DNA from: Cristatella mucedo
Taxonomy: Eukaryota > Bryozoa > Phylactolaemata > Cristatellidae
Assembly (NCBI GenBank): GCA_009760855.2
Contig: WPIO01000027.1
Coordinates: 4,408,501-4,472,500 of the forward strand
Length of the DNA: 64,000 nucleotides
Reading direction: 5' to 3'
The number at the start of each line of letters is the position of its first letter. The first letter of the stretch is position 1. The notes beneath the pieces are model-generated. The model made no database searches. It saw only the letters and a program-made list of their open reading frames with translations, and was not told the DNA's origin. The translations under genes and the position numbers were made by a program. This document shows positions 1 through 8,666 of the stretch, piece by piece.

Positions 1-144
1 CGTTACTCTAAGAGGTTCATTATTGTATTGCAGATCAATAATATGAATGGAATAAAGATATAGCCATTCAGGATAAGAAACACCAACAGGCTCAGTAACT
101 TCATTAAGACCAAGATATTGTTTTCTGAATGTTGTGAAATTCAT
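1..144 (-). CDS. Viral gene, N-terminal part only, cut by the window edge
   Basis: An open frame of 48 codons begins with ATG at 144 and runs off the left edge. It starts just below the stop that would end the capsid gene, so it looks like the next gene of the same minus-strand series. It is rich in Tyr, Leu and Asn. I do not recognise a family from this short part. The upstream bases read AATAT just before ATG, a weak version of the motif found before other viral starts. The product beyond position 1 cannot be seen. Confidence 0.45.
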   Translation of the reverse strand, partial: MNFTTFRKQYLGLNEVTEPVGVSYPEWLYLYSIHIIDLQYNNEPLRVT

Positions 145-147
145 ATA

Positions 148-1344
148 TTAAGGAGTACATTTTCCAAATTTTGGTGCACTTGTTCTTGCGACAGTAGGAT
201 ATTGTTTAGATCTATTAGCAAGCACAGTAACATTTTTAATATCACTGTGATTGTAAAAGGATTTCCTGTACAATCATTGTATTTATTATATTTTTGAGCT
301 GCAACAATTAACCATCAAACTTTATCAATTGTGTTTTGAACTGATAGTGTTTTAGTATACCTAGTACCTTGATTAGGACTATTTATGGAAATACTTTCAT
401 AGCGTCTAACTCTGTAGTTAAGTCTTATTTATTTTCTTTGATTTCTCACTTGAAATATCAGCAATTGCTCTTTGAACACTTTCTTTAGGAGTTACACATG
501 GAACCATCAATCTCATTTCTGACATTGCAATTCTGAAACCACCCCAAACACCATCTCCATTAGCTAGAGCAGTACCTTTAGTAGAGATAGCATTAGCTTG
601 ATTTGCAACAAGACCAGTTGCACCCGTCATAATAGCATCAAAATCATTTCCACCAACACGAGTCATTTCAAGTGTCAAAGGAATGTTATAAAGAATTTTA
701 TTCATGTCAGCACAAAAACCAGAAATTCGTGATAGAGGAAGTGCAATACTAAATGTTCCTACATTATCAACAAATTTTTTTATAAGGCCTCTTCTATAAA
801 TGAATCCATTATTTGACCAAGATGCAGTAAAAGCAGGAGGACTAGAATAAGTATTTCCTGAAGTCATATCATCCAATGAATTTGCTTCATTCTTTTTCCA
901 ACCACTTGCAAGACCTTCTGTTCTATTATAATCATTTGGATAACACAGAAGACCCATAAGTGTTGAAACAGTTCCAACTCCTTGTGATAGTGGAAGACTT
1001 ACAATTTCTTCAGTACCAAGTCTAACTTTCAGTATACTGAACAACCATGCACCTGCATTGTTAACAAGACCTACAGCAAGATTACGTTTAGGTGTAATAT
1101 AATTGCTAGTATTAGCAGGATATTGTACTAGTAGTTGTCCTTCAAGCAGTAGATAAGCATCAGATAGAACATAACACGTTTGTTGTTCACCAGGAACAAT
1201 AAATGTAACAAGTTTACCAACAATACTATCAGTTTCATTTCCATTCATTTGATAAAATTCTCTGTATTGATAATCTCTAAGTTTATAATCTGGGAAATCA
1301 GAATCACCCAATTCAAGTATACTATCGATAGGTGCACTTGCCAT
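148..1344 (-). pseudogene. Double-jelly-roll major capsid protein (hexon-like), frameshifted
   Basis: This would form the icosahedral shell of an adintovirus/Polinton-type virion. The first 308 codons (1344 down to 418) are open and start at ATG 1344. The N-terminus has the short acidic and aromatic lead-in of these capsid proteins (GDSDFPDYKLRDYQYREFY), followed by beta-rich sequence. The frame then shifts near 420; capsid-like sequence continues in other frames with a TGA near 310 and a further shift near 240, ending at a TAA at 148-150, for about 399 codons in all. Next to it are penton-like genes and the packaging ATPase, the usual morphogenesis group. The assignment rests on overall sequence character and context, since the fold cannot be confirmed by eye; a fold search should settle it. 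Confidence 0.7.
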
Positions 1345-1626
1345 TTCTTCTCTAAATAAAAAACTAAAAATTATTTTCTACTTTGAATATATAATCCTGC
1401 TCCTATTTCTTTCCTCATACCACCACGATAACCATCAGGTCTACTAACACACTTCTCTTTAATTACTTTCTCTATTTCTTTATATGCTTTTGGATCATTC
1501 TCTTTAAGAGTCTCTAAATAGTTGTCTACTTTTGCCTTTTCTTCTATTTTTGCTCTATTTTACAACTCTTTTTAGATTTTGGTTCAAGTTTTTCTAGCTG
1601 TGGTTTTGTTTATGTATAACGCAGTT

Positions 1627-2366
1627 TGTGGCAGCGCCTAAATGAGGTTTTCTGCCAGCACCAGGCTGGGTGGCCCTCCCGGCCACCGGCTAGCCAATCG
1701 GAGCGCAGCTAGGCGTTGGCAACGGCGCCAACGAATGAGAGCGCAGCGTTCCGGTACCGCAGACGAGAGAAGCGGGCGAACGTCTGCGGCGGGAGTAGCG
1801 CTTCCGCCGGCTGAGGGTGTGGAGGAAAATAAACTGGTGGTGTTCCTCGTCGGCTCGCGTGCTGTGCCGCTCGCGACGACAATTTAGACTACAAGCTATT
1901 TCGGCCGAAGCAAGTCGGAGATGCGGAGCAGATCGGAGGCTCATCGGCGATTGCTGATATTGCTTCTGGTCCCTTTTGTCGCCGCCCTCTCTCCGACAAG
2001 CATTTGCTAACTCAGCGCTCAGCAGTCGCGCTTTACCTACAGGGCTGGCCAGCGCTGTTACCAGAGCCTCTCGAAGCAGACGGTAGTCATCCTTGAATGC
2101 CTTCGGCATGTAAGAATACACATAGAAGGCGCTTCCTTCCAAGAAGAGAGGCAGATATTTGTGCCAGATTGTCGGATTGACACCGTACAGCTCGAGCCGC
2201 CGCTCCGAGTCAAGCAGCCAAGTTGTGAAGTCATCGCCGACTTGAAAATGGTCAAGCAACATTGCTGCAGGCCACCGCCACCCTACCACTCGCAGTCTAG
2301 GCCCAGGCCAATTGCCGCCGAAATAGCTTGTAGTCTAAATTGTCATCGCGAGCGGCACAGTAGACT
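1627..2366. mobile_element. Rearranged LTR-retrotransposon pieces: LTR, gag fragment and inverted LTR end
   Basis: A GC-rich island in AT-rich viral DNA. Positions 1627-1893 look like one LTR: TG at the start, an AATAAA near 1828 and a TTTAGACTACA end. The last ~45 bp of this LTR recur in inverted orientation at about 2322-2366. Reading inward on the minus strand from that copy there is a short leader, then an open frame from about 2265 down to 1940 beginning MLLDHFQVGDDFTTW, which looks like a retrotransposon Gag. Two LTR ends therefore face each other head to head, so this is not a simple solo LTR. Positions 2367-2455 are filled with TAGACTACTACT-like repeats. Confidence 0.5.
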
Positions 2367-2455
2367 ACATAGATAATAGACTACTACTACAATAGACTAC
2401 TACTAGTTTACTACTTGACTACTACTACTAATAGTTTAGACTACACTAGCATCGC
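2367..2455. repeat. Degenerate TAGACTACTACT simple repeat
   Basis: About 90 bp of irregular repeats of (TAGAC)TACTACTA at the right end of the LTR-derived insertion. It contains copies of the LTR terminal string TTTAGACTACA, so it may derive from that terminus by slippage. Confidence 0.5.
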
Positions 2456-2820
2456 ACGTTTTATCTCAATACCCATCTGTTTAATCTTTCTGTCATAATC
2501 CTCTTCTTTCTTTCTTTTCTCAAGTTCATATTCAAGTTCTTTCTTTCTTCTTTCTTCATCGAATTTATCATCCATATCTCTACTATTGTTAGCATACTCT
2601 TGATCAGTTTTTTCTTTGTTTGTAGTTCAATCAGTTTTCTTGCTTGACGCATTTCAAGACCTTTGTTAGCAATATTCATACTAAGACCTGTTAATCCAGT
2701 TACTACAGGTCCTACTTTACCAACACCATAAATTACTTTATCTAGTAATCCTGATCCCTGATTATATCCACCATGTATTCTACCATGAACAACTCTCGCA
2801 TAGCTACCAATTGCTCTATA

Positions 2821-3540
2821 TTACTTTGAAATTTCTATTGTTGCAACTGCATCAGTAATGATTTTTACAGGATTTCCATGTTGATCCATGAGACTTACTT
2901 TAAATGCACTTATTGAATCTGTATCACCACGTGTTGGTAAATACAAGATATTAGGAATATGTAGATCAACCTTATCTCCAGGATTTATATTATCAATATC
3001 AATAATATATAAAGATGAAGATTGTTCTAAAAATCCACTTCTTCTTTCAATATAATTCTTAAATGGATCAACTAAATCGCAATAAATACTAATCCATCCT
3101 ATTCCTTTATTATCTGGTATTACCATTTTATTCCATGCTTTATAAATTCCAGAGTTATATACAGCCTTTGCTATTGCTTCATAGCGAGTTCCTGTAACAT
3201 CTTTATCATTAATTGTTCCTTGTTGATTTGCATTGAAACCTAATGTATCTCCAATTGTTTGTTTAATATCAGTAGCATTACTTCCAACCAGAACAATACA
3301 ATTACCTGTAACCTGCATAATTATTTTGTCGTCAGTATCAATACTAAATTTTATTCCTGATGATCCTTTTTTACTAGTATCATAAAAATCACTAGAAGAA
3401 GATAAAGCATTATTAATAGTTGAAACAATTTTGGTACTATCATAGAATCCAGGAGGAATAGTAATTGATGAACTTATTAAGTCTTCTAATTTATATCTAG
3501 ACCAAAGCATATCATTAACTCCAGCAACAACACTTGATAT
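2821..3540 (-). CDS. Penton-like / minor capsid protein, copy 1 (start codon lost?)
   Basis: The open frame gives 229 codons from ATG 3510, but the frame stays open upstream to an in-frame ATA at 3540. Starting there would give an N-terminus (xSSVVAGVNDML) that parallels the neighbouring copy (MSDLLKSVNDIF), so the original start was probably ATG at 3540. The early motif ITIPPGFYD followed by an Ile-Asn pair is typical of minor capsid / penton proteins of adenovirus-like and Polinton-like viruses. The C-terminus ends in a beta-rich VSLMDQHGNPV...TIEI segment also matched in the other copy. The reading frame has no internal stops. The role as vertex protein is inferred from motif and context. 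Confidence 0.6.
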   Translation of the reverse strand: MSSVVAGVNDMLWSRYKLEDLISSSITIPPGFYDSTKIVSTINNALSSSSDFYDTSKKGSSGIKFSIDTDDKIIMQVTGNCIVLVGSNATDIKQTIGDTLGFNANQQGTINDKDVTGTRYEAIAKAVYNSGIYKAWNKMVIPDNKGIGWISIYCDLVDPFKNYIERRSGFLEQSSSLYIIDIDNINPGDKVDLHIPNILYLPTRGDTDSISAFKVSLMDQHGNPVKIITDAVATIEISK

Positions 3541-3572
3541 AATTTTATTTGTACACTAATTTTATATGTACA

Positions 3573-3683
3573 CTATACTCTACGTAAACCAACTTTATTA
3601 TGACCTGAATCAGATCCGAGCATAATTGAAAGAACAAATGTTTTTGGTTCTGTACTGCTCGTTCCAGTTAATCTTATAGACAT
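3573..3683 (-). CDS. Small viral ORF, 36 residues
   Basis: ATG at 3683, stop at 3573, between the two penton-like genes. It encodes a short sequence beginning MSIRLTGTSSTEP and ending in a basic KVGLRRV. TATAAGA precedes the ATG, similar to the motif seen before other viral starts. It may be an independent small virion peptide or a remnant of a larger gene; no family recognised. Confidence 0.35.
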   Translation of the reverse strand: MSIRLTGTSSTEPKTFVLSIMLGSDSGHNKVGLRRV

Positions 3684-3690
3684 TCTTATA

Positions 3691-4554
3691 TTAAACTTCA
3701 AGAATTTCAATGACAACTGTAATTTGTTGTGAACTAAAATTTAATACATTTAAATTCTGATCAGTTACAGTAATTATTATAACAGGAATAGAATCACTGG
3801 TAATATTATGGTGTTCAATTGTATTTGGTTCCTGAACCATTTGTTCCCATGGATAGAAATTGTATGCAAAACTTCTTAATACTTGAGTTTCTTTTCCATT
3901 TATAAAACTTGTTCCACTAGCAACCATATTACAATTTACAAGTATAAAATTTAGAACAGAAACAAAAGCTTTGTTGTCAGAAGTAAACTTAACATTAGGT
4001 GTACAAACTACTTTATCTCTAATAATTTGATACATTAAAAAAAAGTTTGGATCATTTGTATAAGCAGAACCAGTAAATTCAAATATACTAGAAATACTTG
4101 ATTTATTAGCAAGAAATGTCCGACCTACAGGCATTTTAATACAAGAATTAGAAGTAGCAGTATCAACACCTAGTTCAAATTTATCTGTAGTTGCACCTGA
4201 TTGTGTAATAGAGTTATTAATCATATCTACAAAACCAATATTTACATCATCGGATATAGCAGAATAAATTCCAGGTCTTACTGTTATTGTTTGTTCTGAT
4301 TTACCAGAAACTCTATAAACAAAAGTTTTATTAGTATCTTTAAATTTTCTAATAGAGTTAGTACCAACAAATTTCCTAAAATATATTTTAACATTTGTAT
4401 TCCTTAATAAAATTGGTTTGTCAATGTGAGCCTTAATAGGATTAGTATTTCCAGTTATATTAAATACATATCCTTCTTTACTTGATTGACTAGATTTTTT
4501 AATACTTTCAACACTCTTAAATATATCATTAACACTTTTCAATAAATCACTCAT
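3691..4554 (-). CDS. Penton-like / minor capsid protein, copy 2
   Basis: An intact 287-codon frame starting at ATG 4554, preceded by CATAGAA, a form of the viral start motif. It carries TITVRPGIYS about a third of the way in and a C-terminal segment (TVTDQNLNVL...VVIEI) that pairs with the end of the adjacent 2821-3540 gene, so the two look like tandem paralogues. The composition is beta-rich with many Asn, Ser and Thr. It is one of the longest undamaged viral frames here. A vertex or minor capsid role is inferred from the PG-Tyr motif and the position between ATPase and major capsid genes. Confidence 0.6.
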   Translation of the reverse strand: MSDLLKSVNDIFKSVESIKKSSQSSKEGYVFNITGNTNPIKAHIDKPILLRNTNVKIYFRKFVGTNSIRKFKDTNKTFVYRVSGKSEQTITVRPGIYSAISDDVNIGFVDMINNSITQSGATTDKFELGVDTATSNSCIKMPVGRTFLANKSSISSIFEFTGSAYTNDPNFFLMYQIIRDKVVCTPNVKFTSDNKAFVSVLNFILVNCNMVASGTSFINGKETQVLRSFAYNFYPWEQMVQEPNTIEHHNITSDSIPVIIITVTDQNLNVLNFSSQQITVVIEILEV

Positions 4555-4567
4555 TTCTATGTATATC

Positions 4568-5561
4568 TTATAAAAGTTTATTTATCTTTGCTACATAAAA
4601 CTTTGGAACTTTTCTAGACTTAACAAGATAATCAAGAGCAGCACTAGTAGAATTTACAACTCCTTTATTTCCAGCAGCAAGTTCACGCAACCATAAATCA
4701 ATCTTATCAAAAACTTATTTTTCATTACTTACAACTAATGGAATTGCCTACACTCCTTGACCTGTTGCTTCTGGTTTAAACTTTGGTTTAAGATACTCCA
4801 AAATTGTTTCTTCGGTTTCTGTTTTTTTCTTCTTTGAATATAATTCTGAAAAGACATTGAAAAGAGCACTATCAAATTGTTTTTTCTTTTTCAATAATTT
4901 TTTTATAGTATCTCTTAAATTACCAGATGTTTCACCTTTTGTAACCAGTTCAATAAGAATTTCTGTATCAGTTAATGATTTAGGAACAACAGGAGCGGCA
5001 ATTGCAAGTGGTTCAGAATTAAATTCTTTTATTAAAGCTCTCTTTGTTATTGTATTACCTGTAATTGGATAAACACCAAATATTTTACCTCCTTGTTTTT
5101 GAAGATTATCAAGAGTATCTTTAATTTTTTATTAGCTGCATAAGTCTTTGCTTGATTTAGTCTTTTAACTGCTTGCTCTTTCTGGATAACCAGATTTAAA
5201 ATCTTCAGATAATTTACCTAATAAACTAGAAATATCTGGTGGTCTTTTTTTAATACTTTTTTCATTTCTTCACTTCTATTCATTTCTATGGTAAATTTAG
5301 ATCTAATTTGTTTTAGTTTATCAATAACAACATTACCTGAATTATCCTTCAATTTTTCTGCAGCACGTTCATTTAGTTCATGTTCTATTCTATCTCTTGC
5401 AATAATTTCTGCTTCAATTCTTTGTGTTTCTTGATTGTTATCAAGTATAGTAGCAACACGTACATTTTTAAGTTTTTAAGTTTATTTTTTAAGTCTAGTG
5501 CTTCTTGAACACTTCCTCTGTAAGGTTTATTTTTACTTGAGTATAACTTTCCATTAATCAT
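4568..5561 (-). pseudogene. Viral coiled-coil protein of unknown function, several frameshifts
   Basis: About 330 codons can be followed from ATG 5561 to a TAA at 4568, with frame changes near 5465, 5230, 5160 and 4750 and stops near 4750 and 4710. The N-terminal half is a charged, helical, coiled-coil-like region; the middle contains a GGKIFGVYPITGNT segment followed by Leu-rich and Lys-rich helices; the C-terminus is basic. TATAGGA lies directly before the ATG, like other viral starts here. No family is recognised. It lies between the packaging ATPase and the penton-like genes, which suggests a virion or assembly role. Confidence 0.5.
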
Positions 5562-5572
5562 TCCTATATCTT

Positions 5573-6239
5573 TTAATTATTAAAAATAGTTAATAATTGT
5601 TTGCCTGTACTATCAACAGACCAAAATCTTCCTTCTGATTCAGTTTTAGTTAAATCACTAACACAATATCCAAATCTATTTCTAGTACAAGAGTTAACCC
5701 ATTCTTTGAATTGTTTCTTGTCTATATCACCAACATACGCATCACGAATATATTCAATATCTGTACCATTTTGTTTAAAGAATATAGTCATATTTATATT
5801 ATTTCTAATTTATTGTCTAGGAATATTAGTAAATTCTTAAGCAAGATAAAATATATTAAATCCTTTATGTCTTCCACGAGTGAAATAGTCTAAACAATTT
5901 ATCTTCTGTCATTAAATCATCTAGTACAACAACATTCTTACAATTCTTATAAGAATCAACTTCTGGCATAGAATCAACACCATTAACCCAAGCATATGAA
6001 TGATTTTCTTTAGTCATTGACACAAGACCACGATATAACTTTTGATCTAAACTTGAAGCAATGATTGTACAAGTATCATAATTTAACATACCACAAAATA
6101 TCCAATTCATTACTAACTGTGATTTACCTGTTCCACTTGGCCCAAGTACTAATGCTCTAATAGGAACTTTAGGCAATGGTTCTGTACGTCCAGTATCAAC
6201 ATATTGTCCAAAATTAAAAGCTCTAACTCTTAGCGACAT
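5573..6239 (-). pseudogene. A32/FtsK-like genome-packaging ATPase, frameshifted
   Basis: The motor that would pump viral DNA into the capsid. The N-terminal 124 codons from ATG 6239 contain Walker A (GPSGTGKSQL) and Walker B (NVVVLDDL). Near 5880 the frame shifts; the next frame carries an arginine-finger-like TRGRH and an IRNN motif with two stops between about 5845 and 5805, then continues open to 5573 through a C-terminal part containing FKQNG. The order of Walker A, Walker B, RGRH, IRNN and FKxxG matches packaging ATPases of Polintons and adintoviruses. The upstream bases TATAGAAA touch the ATG. The 72-codon frame at 5791-5573 could be read as a separate gene but is better explained as the ATPase C-terminus. 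Confidence 0.85.
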
Positions 6240-6247
6240 TTTCTATA
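6240..6247 (-). promoter_or_regulatory. TATAGAAA start-proximal motif of the ATPase gene
   Basis: On the minus strand TATAGAAA abuts the ATG at 6239. Further AT-rich bases follow towards the divergent zinc-ribbon gene, whose ATG is at 6259, so only 19 bp separate the two start codons. Confidence 0.5.
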
Positions 6248-6258
6248 TTATTATATAT

Positions 6259-6726
6259 ATGGAAATGTATTGTGTTAAGTGTACAAAACCAACTGATACA
6301 ATTCATGAAGAGTATAAATAAATACGAGCTGATTTAACAGCCTCTTTTTGTATAGCGACAGAAGAGCCTTGACGGCTATCACCACCGCTTGCAGTGGCGA
6401 TAAAGGACTCCAAGGATTCGAACCCAAGTGACCTCGTGGCCGAGGTCGTGAAAAGCTACCGCCTTACCTAGTGAGCCATTACTGTAGATAGTACAAAAGG
6501 ATTAAGAGGAATGAAAAAAGGTGCTTGTACTATTTGTAGAAGTAAAAAGTGGAAGTTTGTTAAACTAAGAAATATACCAGTTACAGTTGGTGAAGGTGTA
6601 CTAACACATGGCAAGAAACTTGGTGCAGGTGTTTTATCACATGGCAAGAAAGGAGGATGTGTAGAAGATAAACAAGAAATACTTGCTGAATTAAAAAAGA
6701 CTATCTACAAACTAAAAAAAAAGTAA
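6259..6726 (+). pseudogene. Viral zinc-ribbon (DUF5679-like) protein split by a SINE
   Basis: ATG at 6259 opens a frame with YCVKC, ended by the SINE at about 6304. After the SINE the frame from about 6490 has ACTICRSKKWKFVK, giving the second CxxC pair of a four-cysteine zinc ribbon. The CxKC - CxxC spacing with a following Lys/Phe-rich segment matches the small zinc-ribbon proteins seen in adenovirus-like and adintovirus genomes. A basic, Gly-rich tail with two HGKK repeats follows and the frame ends at 6726. Insertion of the SINE is the obvious inactivating event. Confidence 0.6.
6304..6490 (-). mobile_element. tRNA-derived SINE inside the zinc-ribbon gene
   Basis: The segment is GC-richer than its surroundings. 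On the minus strand it holds a Pol III B-box-like GGTTCGAATCC near 6415-6425. It shares blocks with the element at 35,130-35,290, including the AGCTGATTTAACAG and GAAGAGCCTT segments. A clean target duplication is not visible. Confidence 0.65.
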
Positions 6727-7095
6727 AATCAACACCACTAGCAGATCTAGAAATAAATAAGTATGTAAAAGAATTAGATATAAAAAACTTTAGAGGCGTC
6801 TTTGCAAGAGATGACCTAACAAAACCACTAGAAAATGAATGTTTATAATACAGGCAAATCAGATCTTGCAATCTATCATTGGGTTGCACTTAAAAAACAA
6901 GGTAAACAATGTTTTTACTTTGATTCATTTGGTGCTCTTCCAATGCCAGAAGTAATACATTATTTTGGTGTTATACCAAGCCTTCAAACTTTTAAGCTAT
7001 AAGAATACAATTAAACAGATTGTGGAAGGTGTCTAATATTTCTAAAACTAATGCAAGAAACAGATTTTGGAACGACAATGCAATTAATTATTTAA
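6714..7095 (+). pseudogene. Adenain-like (Ulp1 fold) cysteine protease, frameshifted
   Basis: The maturation protease of the virion. The sequence after a run of nine A at 6714-6722 reads VKELDIKNFRGVFARDDL, then after a frame change near 6840 reads HWVALKKQG (catalytic His), FDSFGALP (acidic residue), and near 7020 DCGRCLIFL (nucleophile Cys), with two in-frame stops just before the latter. This order of His, Asp and Cys motifs is that of adenovirus-type proteases. The start is unclear: the protease frame is entered directly from the zinc-ribbon frame by a one-base change in the A run, so the two might once have been fused or overlapping. Confidence 0.75.
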
Positions 7096-7115
7096 TTTAA
7101 ACATTTTATTTTCCA

Positions 7116-7124
7116 TATATAGAA
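7116..7124 (+). promoter_or_regulatory. TATATAGAA motif before the 169-residue gene
   Basis: TATATAGAA directly precedes the GTG at 7125, in the same relation as before ATG starts elsewhere in the viral block. Confidence 0.45.
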
Positions 7125-7634
7125 GTGGATAACAAAAAAAATTATTGTACTTATAAAAATTCTTCTGTTGTCATCCCAAAAGAAAAACCAGCTCGTGTTC
7201 GTCTTGAAGAGAAAATTACTAAAGATTATAAACCTTATTTCAATGCATGGATCTATATCACTGAAGATATGAGACCAGCTCTAGAAGATATTGTAGCAAG
7301 AGCAAGTATGAAACTTGAATACAGTGGTTCCGATTTATCTCAACGATCAACTATTGGAGTAAGAATTGATTTTGGTAGTAAACCAAGTATATTCTTTGAT
7401 CACAAGAACAAACAATTAAAATTCAATAGTATTTCTGATGTAATTCAAAAACTTGGTAATAAGTTTGCTATTACTGGTATTCTTGATGGCTGTTATGTAA
7501 CTAAAGATAGATATAATTCTGAAGAGAGACTTAATATTAGATTGAAACCAGATCAAGTTAGGGTTTATAGTGTTGTTAAAAGAAGTGAATTAAATCCAGC
7601 TGACAGAAAAAATAAACAAAAACAGATAAAGTAA
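7125..7634 (+). CDS. Viral protein of unknown function, 169 residues, start codon GTG
   Basis: An undamaged frame from 7125 to 7634. Its first codon is GTG; since the viral start motif TATATAGAA abuts it, the original start was probably ATG and has been lost by one substitution. The protein is mixed alpha/beta, with an N-terminal Pro/Lys-rich stretch, WIYITEDMRPALEDI, a Ser-rich loop and a Lys-rich C-terminus. No domain recognised; a nucleic-acid-binding role is possible from the charge but unsupported. Confidence 0.5.
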   Translation: MDNKKNYCTYKNSSVVIPKEKPARVRLEEKITKDYKPYFNAWIYITEDMRPALEDIVARASMKLEYSGSDLSQRSTIGVRIDFGSKPSIFFDHKNKQLKFNSISDVIQKLGNKFAITGILDGCYVTKDRYNSEERLNIRLKPDQVRVYSVVKRSELNPADRKNKQKQIK

Positions 7635-7691
7635 TAAACAAAAACAAAAGTTAGGTTAGTTAATTTTTTCATATCTTTTTTCTAGTCATAT

Positions 7692-8403
7692 CTAACATTC
7701 TATTCCACGAGCATAGTTTTTAGTTTTATTAAAACTTGCAGGATTACTTACTTTATCTTTTAGAAAGTCAGTTGCAAATGAATCATTCAACATACCACCA
7801 ATACCAAGGCCAAATTTTGCTTTCGCGACCACAATTGCTGCCACAGTTTTCGCGTCTTCACGAACATTTGATGGTTGTCTAGGATCAAGAGCAATCCGTG
7901 CTGCAGATTCAGCTAAAACTAAATCAGATAAATTTCTTATTTCTGTTCGCTTAGGTTCTGACATAGAGAAAGTTTCAGTGTATGTATGTATGATCGTGCA
8001 CTAAAGCAGATCTATCTAAATCATTTTCTCCGGTGTACCCCTTATTCATTCTTTGAGTGAATTTAGTTCCTGGACCAGCATAACTGTATTTACCAGTATT
8101 GTTAAATGGACCACCTGGAACTTTTTCTGATTTAACACCTGCTGGAAGACACATGTGCACTTCACGGTTTCCAGTAAGTTTGTTTATGAAATCAACTAAT
8201 TCTGATCTAACTTTTCTATTAGCTTTTAGTTGTTTAAGACTTGGATTCAGTTGCAATCTAATTCCTTTACTTCTACATTTTTCTATTTTTCTATTTTTGC
8301 AATTTGAGTCTTTGTTAAAATGATAGGAACACTACCAGATAAGTCTGAATGTTTTAGCCTAATATAAATTTGTTCTTTTGATTTATGAATTAAGTTTACT
8401 TGG
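7692..8403 (-). pseudogene. Virion protein with parvovirus-like phospholipase A2 domain, frameshifted
   Basis: In parvoviruses and adintoviruses this domain opens endosomal membranes during entry. The N-terminal part (about 8403-8270) has HSDLSGSVPIILTKTQIAKI, typical of the virion lead-in, followed by a stop near 8300 and a frame change near 8270. The next 93 codons hold the calcium loop YAGPGT and the catalytic HDHTY. After another frame change near 7970 the remaining 90 codons give the helical tail ending in a KFGLGI segment. The catalytic His-Asp and calcium-loop residues are still present although the gene is broken in at least two places. No clear start ATG is visible near 8400. Confidence 0.8.
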
Positions 8404-8476
8404 TGGTTTGATAGAGCAAGTTTTACTTTATTATAATCCATTCTATATATTAAATAATAAAAATGTATTTTATATA

Positions 8477-8663
8477 ATGGAAACTGAAAGAATCATTGAA
8501 TCTATTGCTGAATGGAATGAAATATTAGCTAAGATACTTTCTGATGCAGAGTCAGTAATACAATTGATAAGGTTCAAAATATGAACTAAGAATTAGAGAA
8601 AAAGTGTTTGATGTAATTGTTGATGGATCAAATTATTTTAAAGAGTTAAAAAACAGTATATAG
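8477..8663 (+). pseudogene. Small viral gene, about 62 codons, one frameshift
   Basis: ATG at 8477, preceded by TATATA, opens an acidic helical frame (METERIIESIAEWNEI) that stops at 8584; a one-base change near 8575 continues the helix to a TAG at 8661. It ends three bases before the next gene's ATG. No family recognised. Confidence 0.4.
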
Positions 8664-8666
8664 AAA
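8659..8666 (+). promoter_or_regulatory. TATAGAAA motif before the HNH gene
   Basis: TATAGAAA abuts the ATG at 8667 and overlaps the stop codon of the preceding small gene. Confidence 0.5.

Larger units (their letters stand above)
1378..2820 (-). pseudogene. Viral coiled-coil gene split by an LTR-element insertion
   Basis: The upper part (2820-2456) encodes a Gly-rich hydrophobic stretch and then a strongly charged helix rich in Glu, Lys and Arg, with a frameshift near 2600. The lower part (about 1620-1378) continues as a charged helical sequence and ends in a basic, Gly-rich tail with a stop at 1378. Between them lies about 830 bp of foreign GC-rich sequence. That the two halves are one gene is inferred from strand, order and similar composition. 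No start ATG is visible at the upper end, directly after the stop of the preceding gene. The hydrophobic segment plus charged coil recalls minor virion proteins, but no family is recognised. Confidence 0.45.

Noticed and set aside
5573-5791. Separate 72-residue viral gene
   Set aside because: It shares the frame and motif order of the ATPase C-terminus after the frame change, so it is treated as part of that gene.
7692-7964. Separate 90-residue viral gene
   Set aside because: It reads as the helical tail of the PLA2 domain after a frameshift and has no start motif at its ATG.
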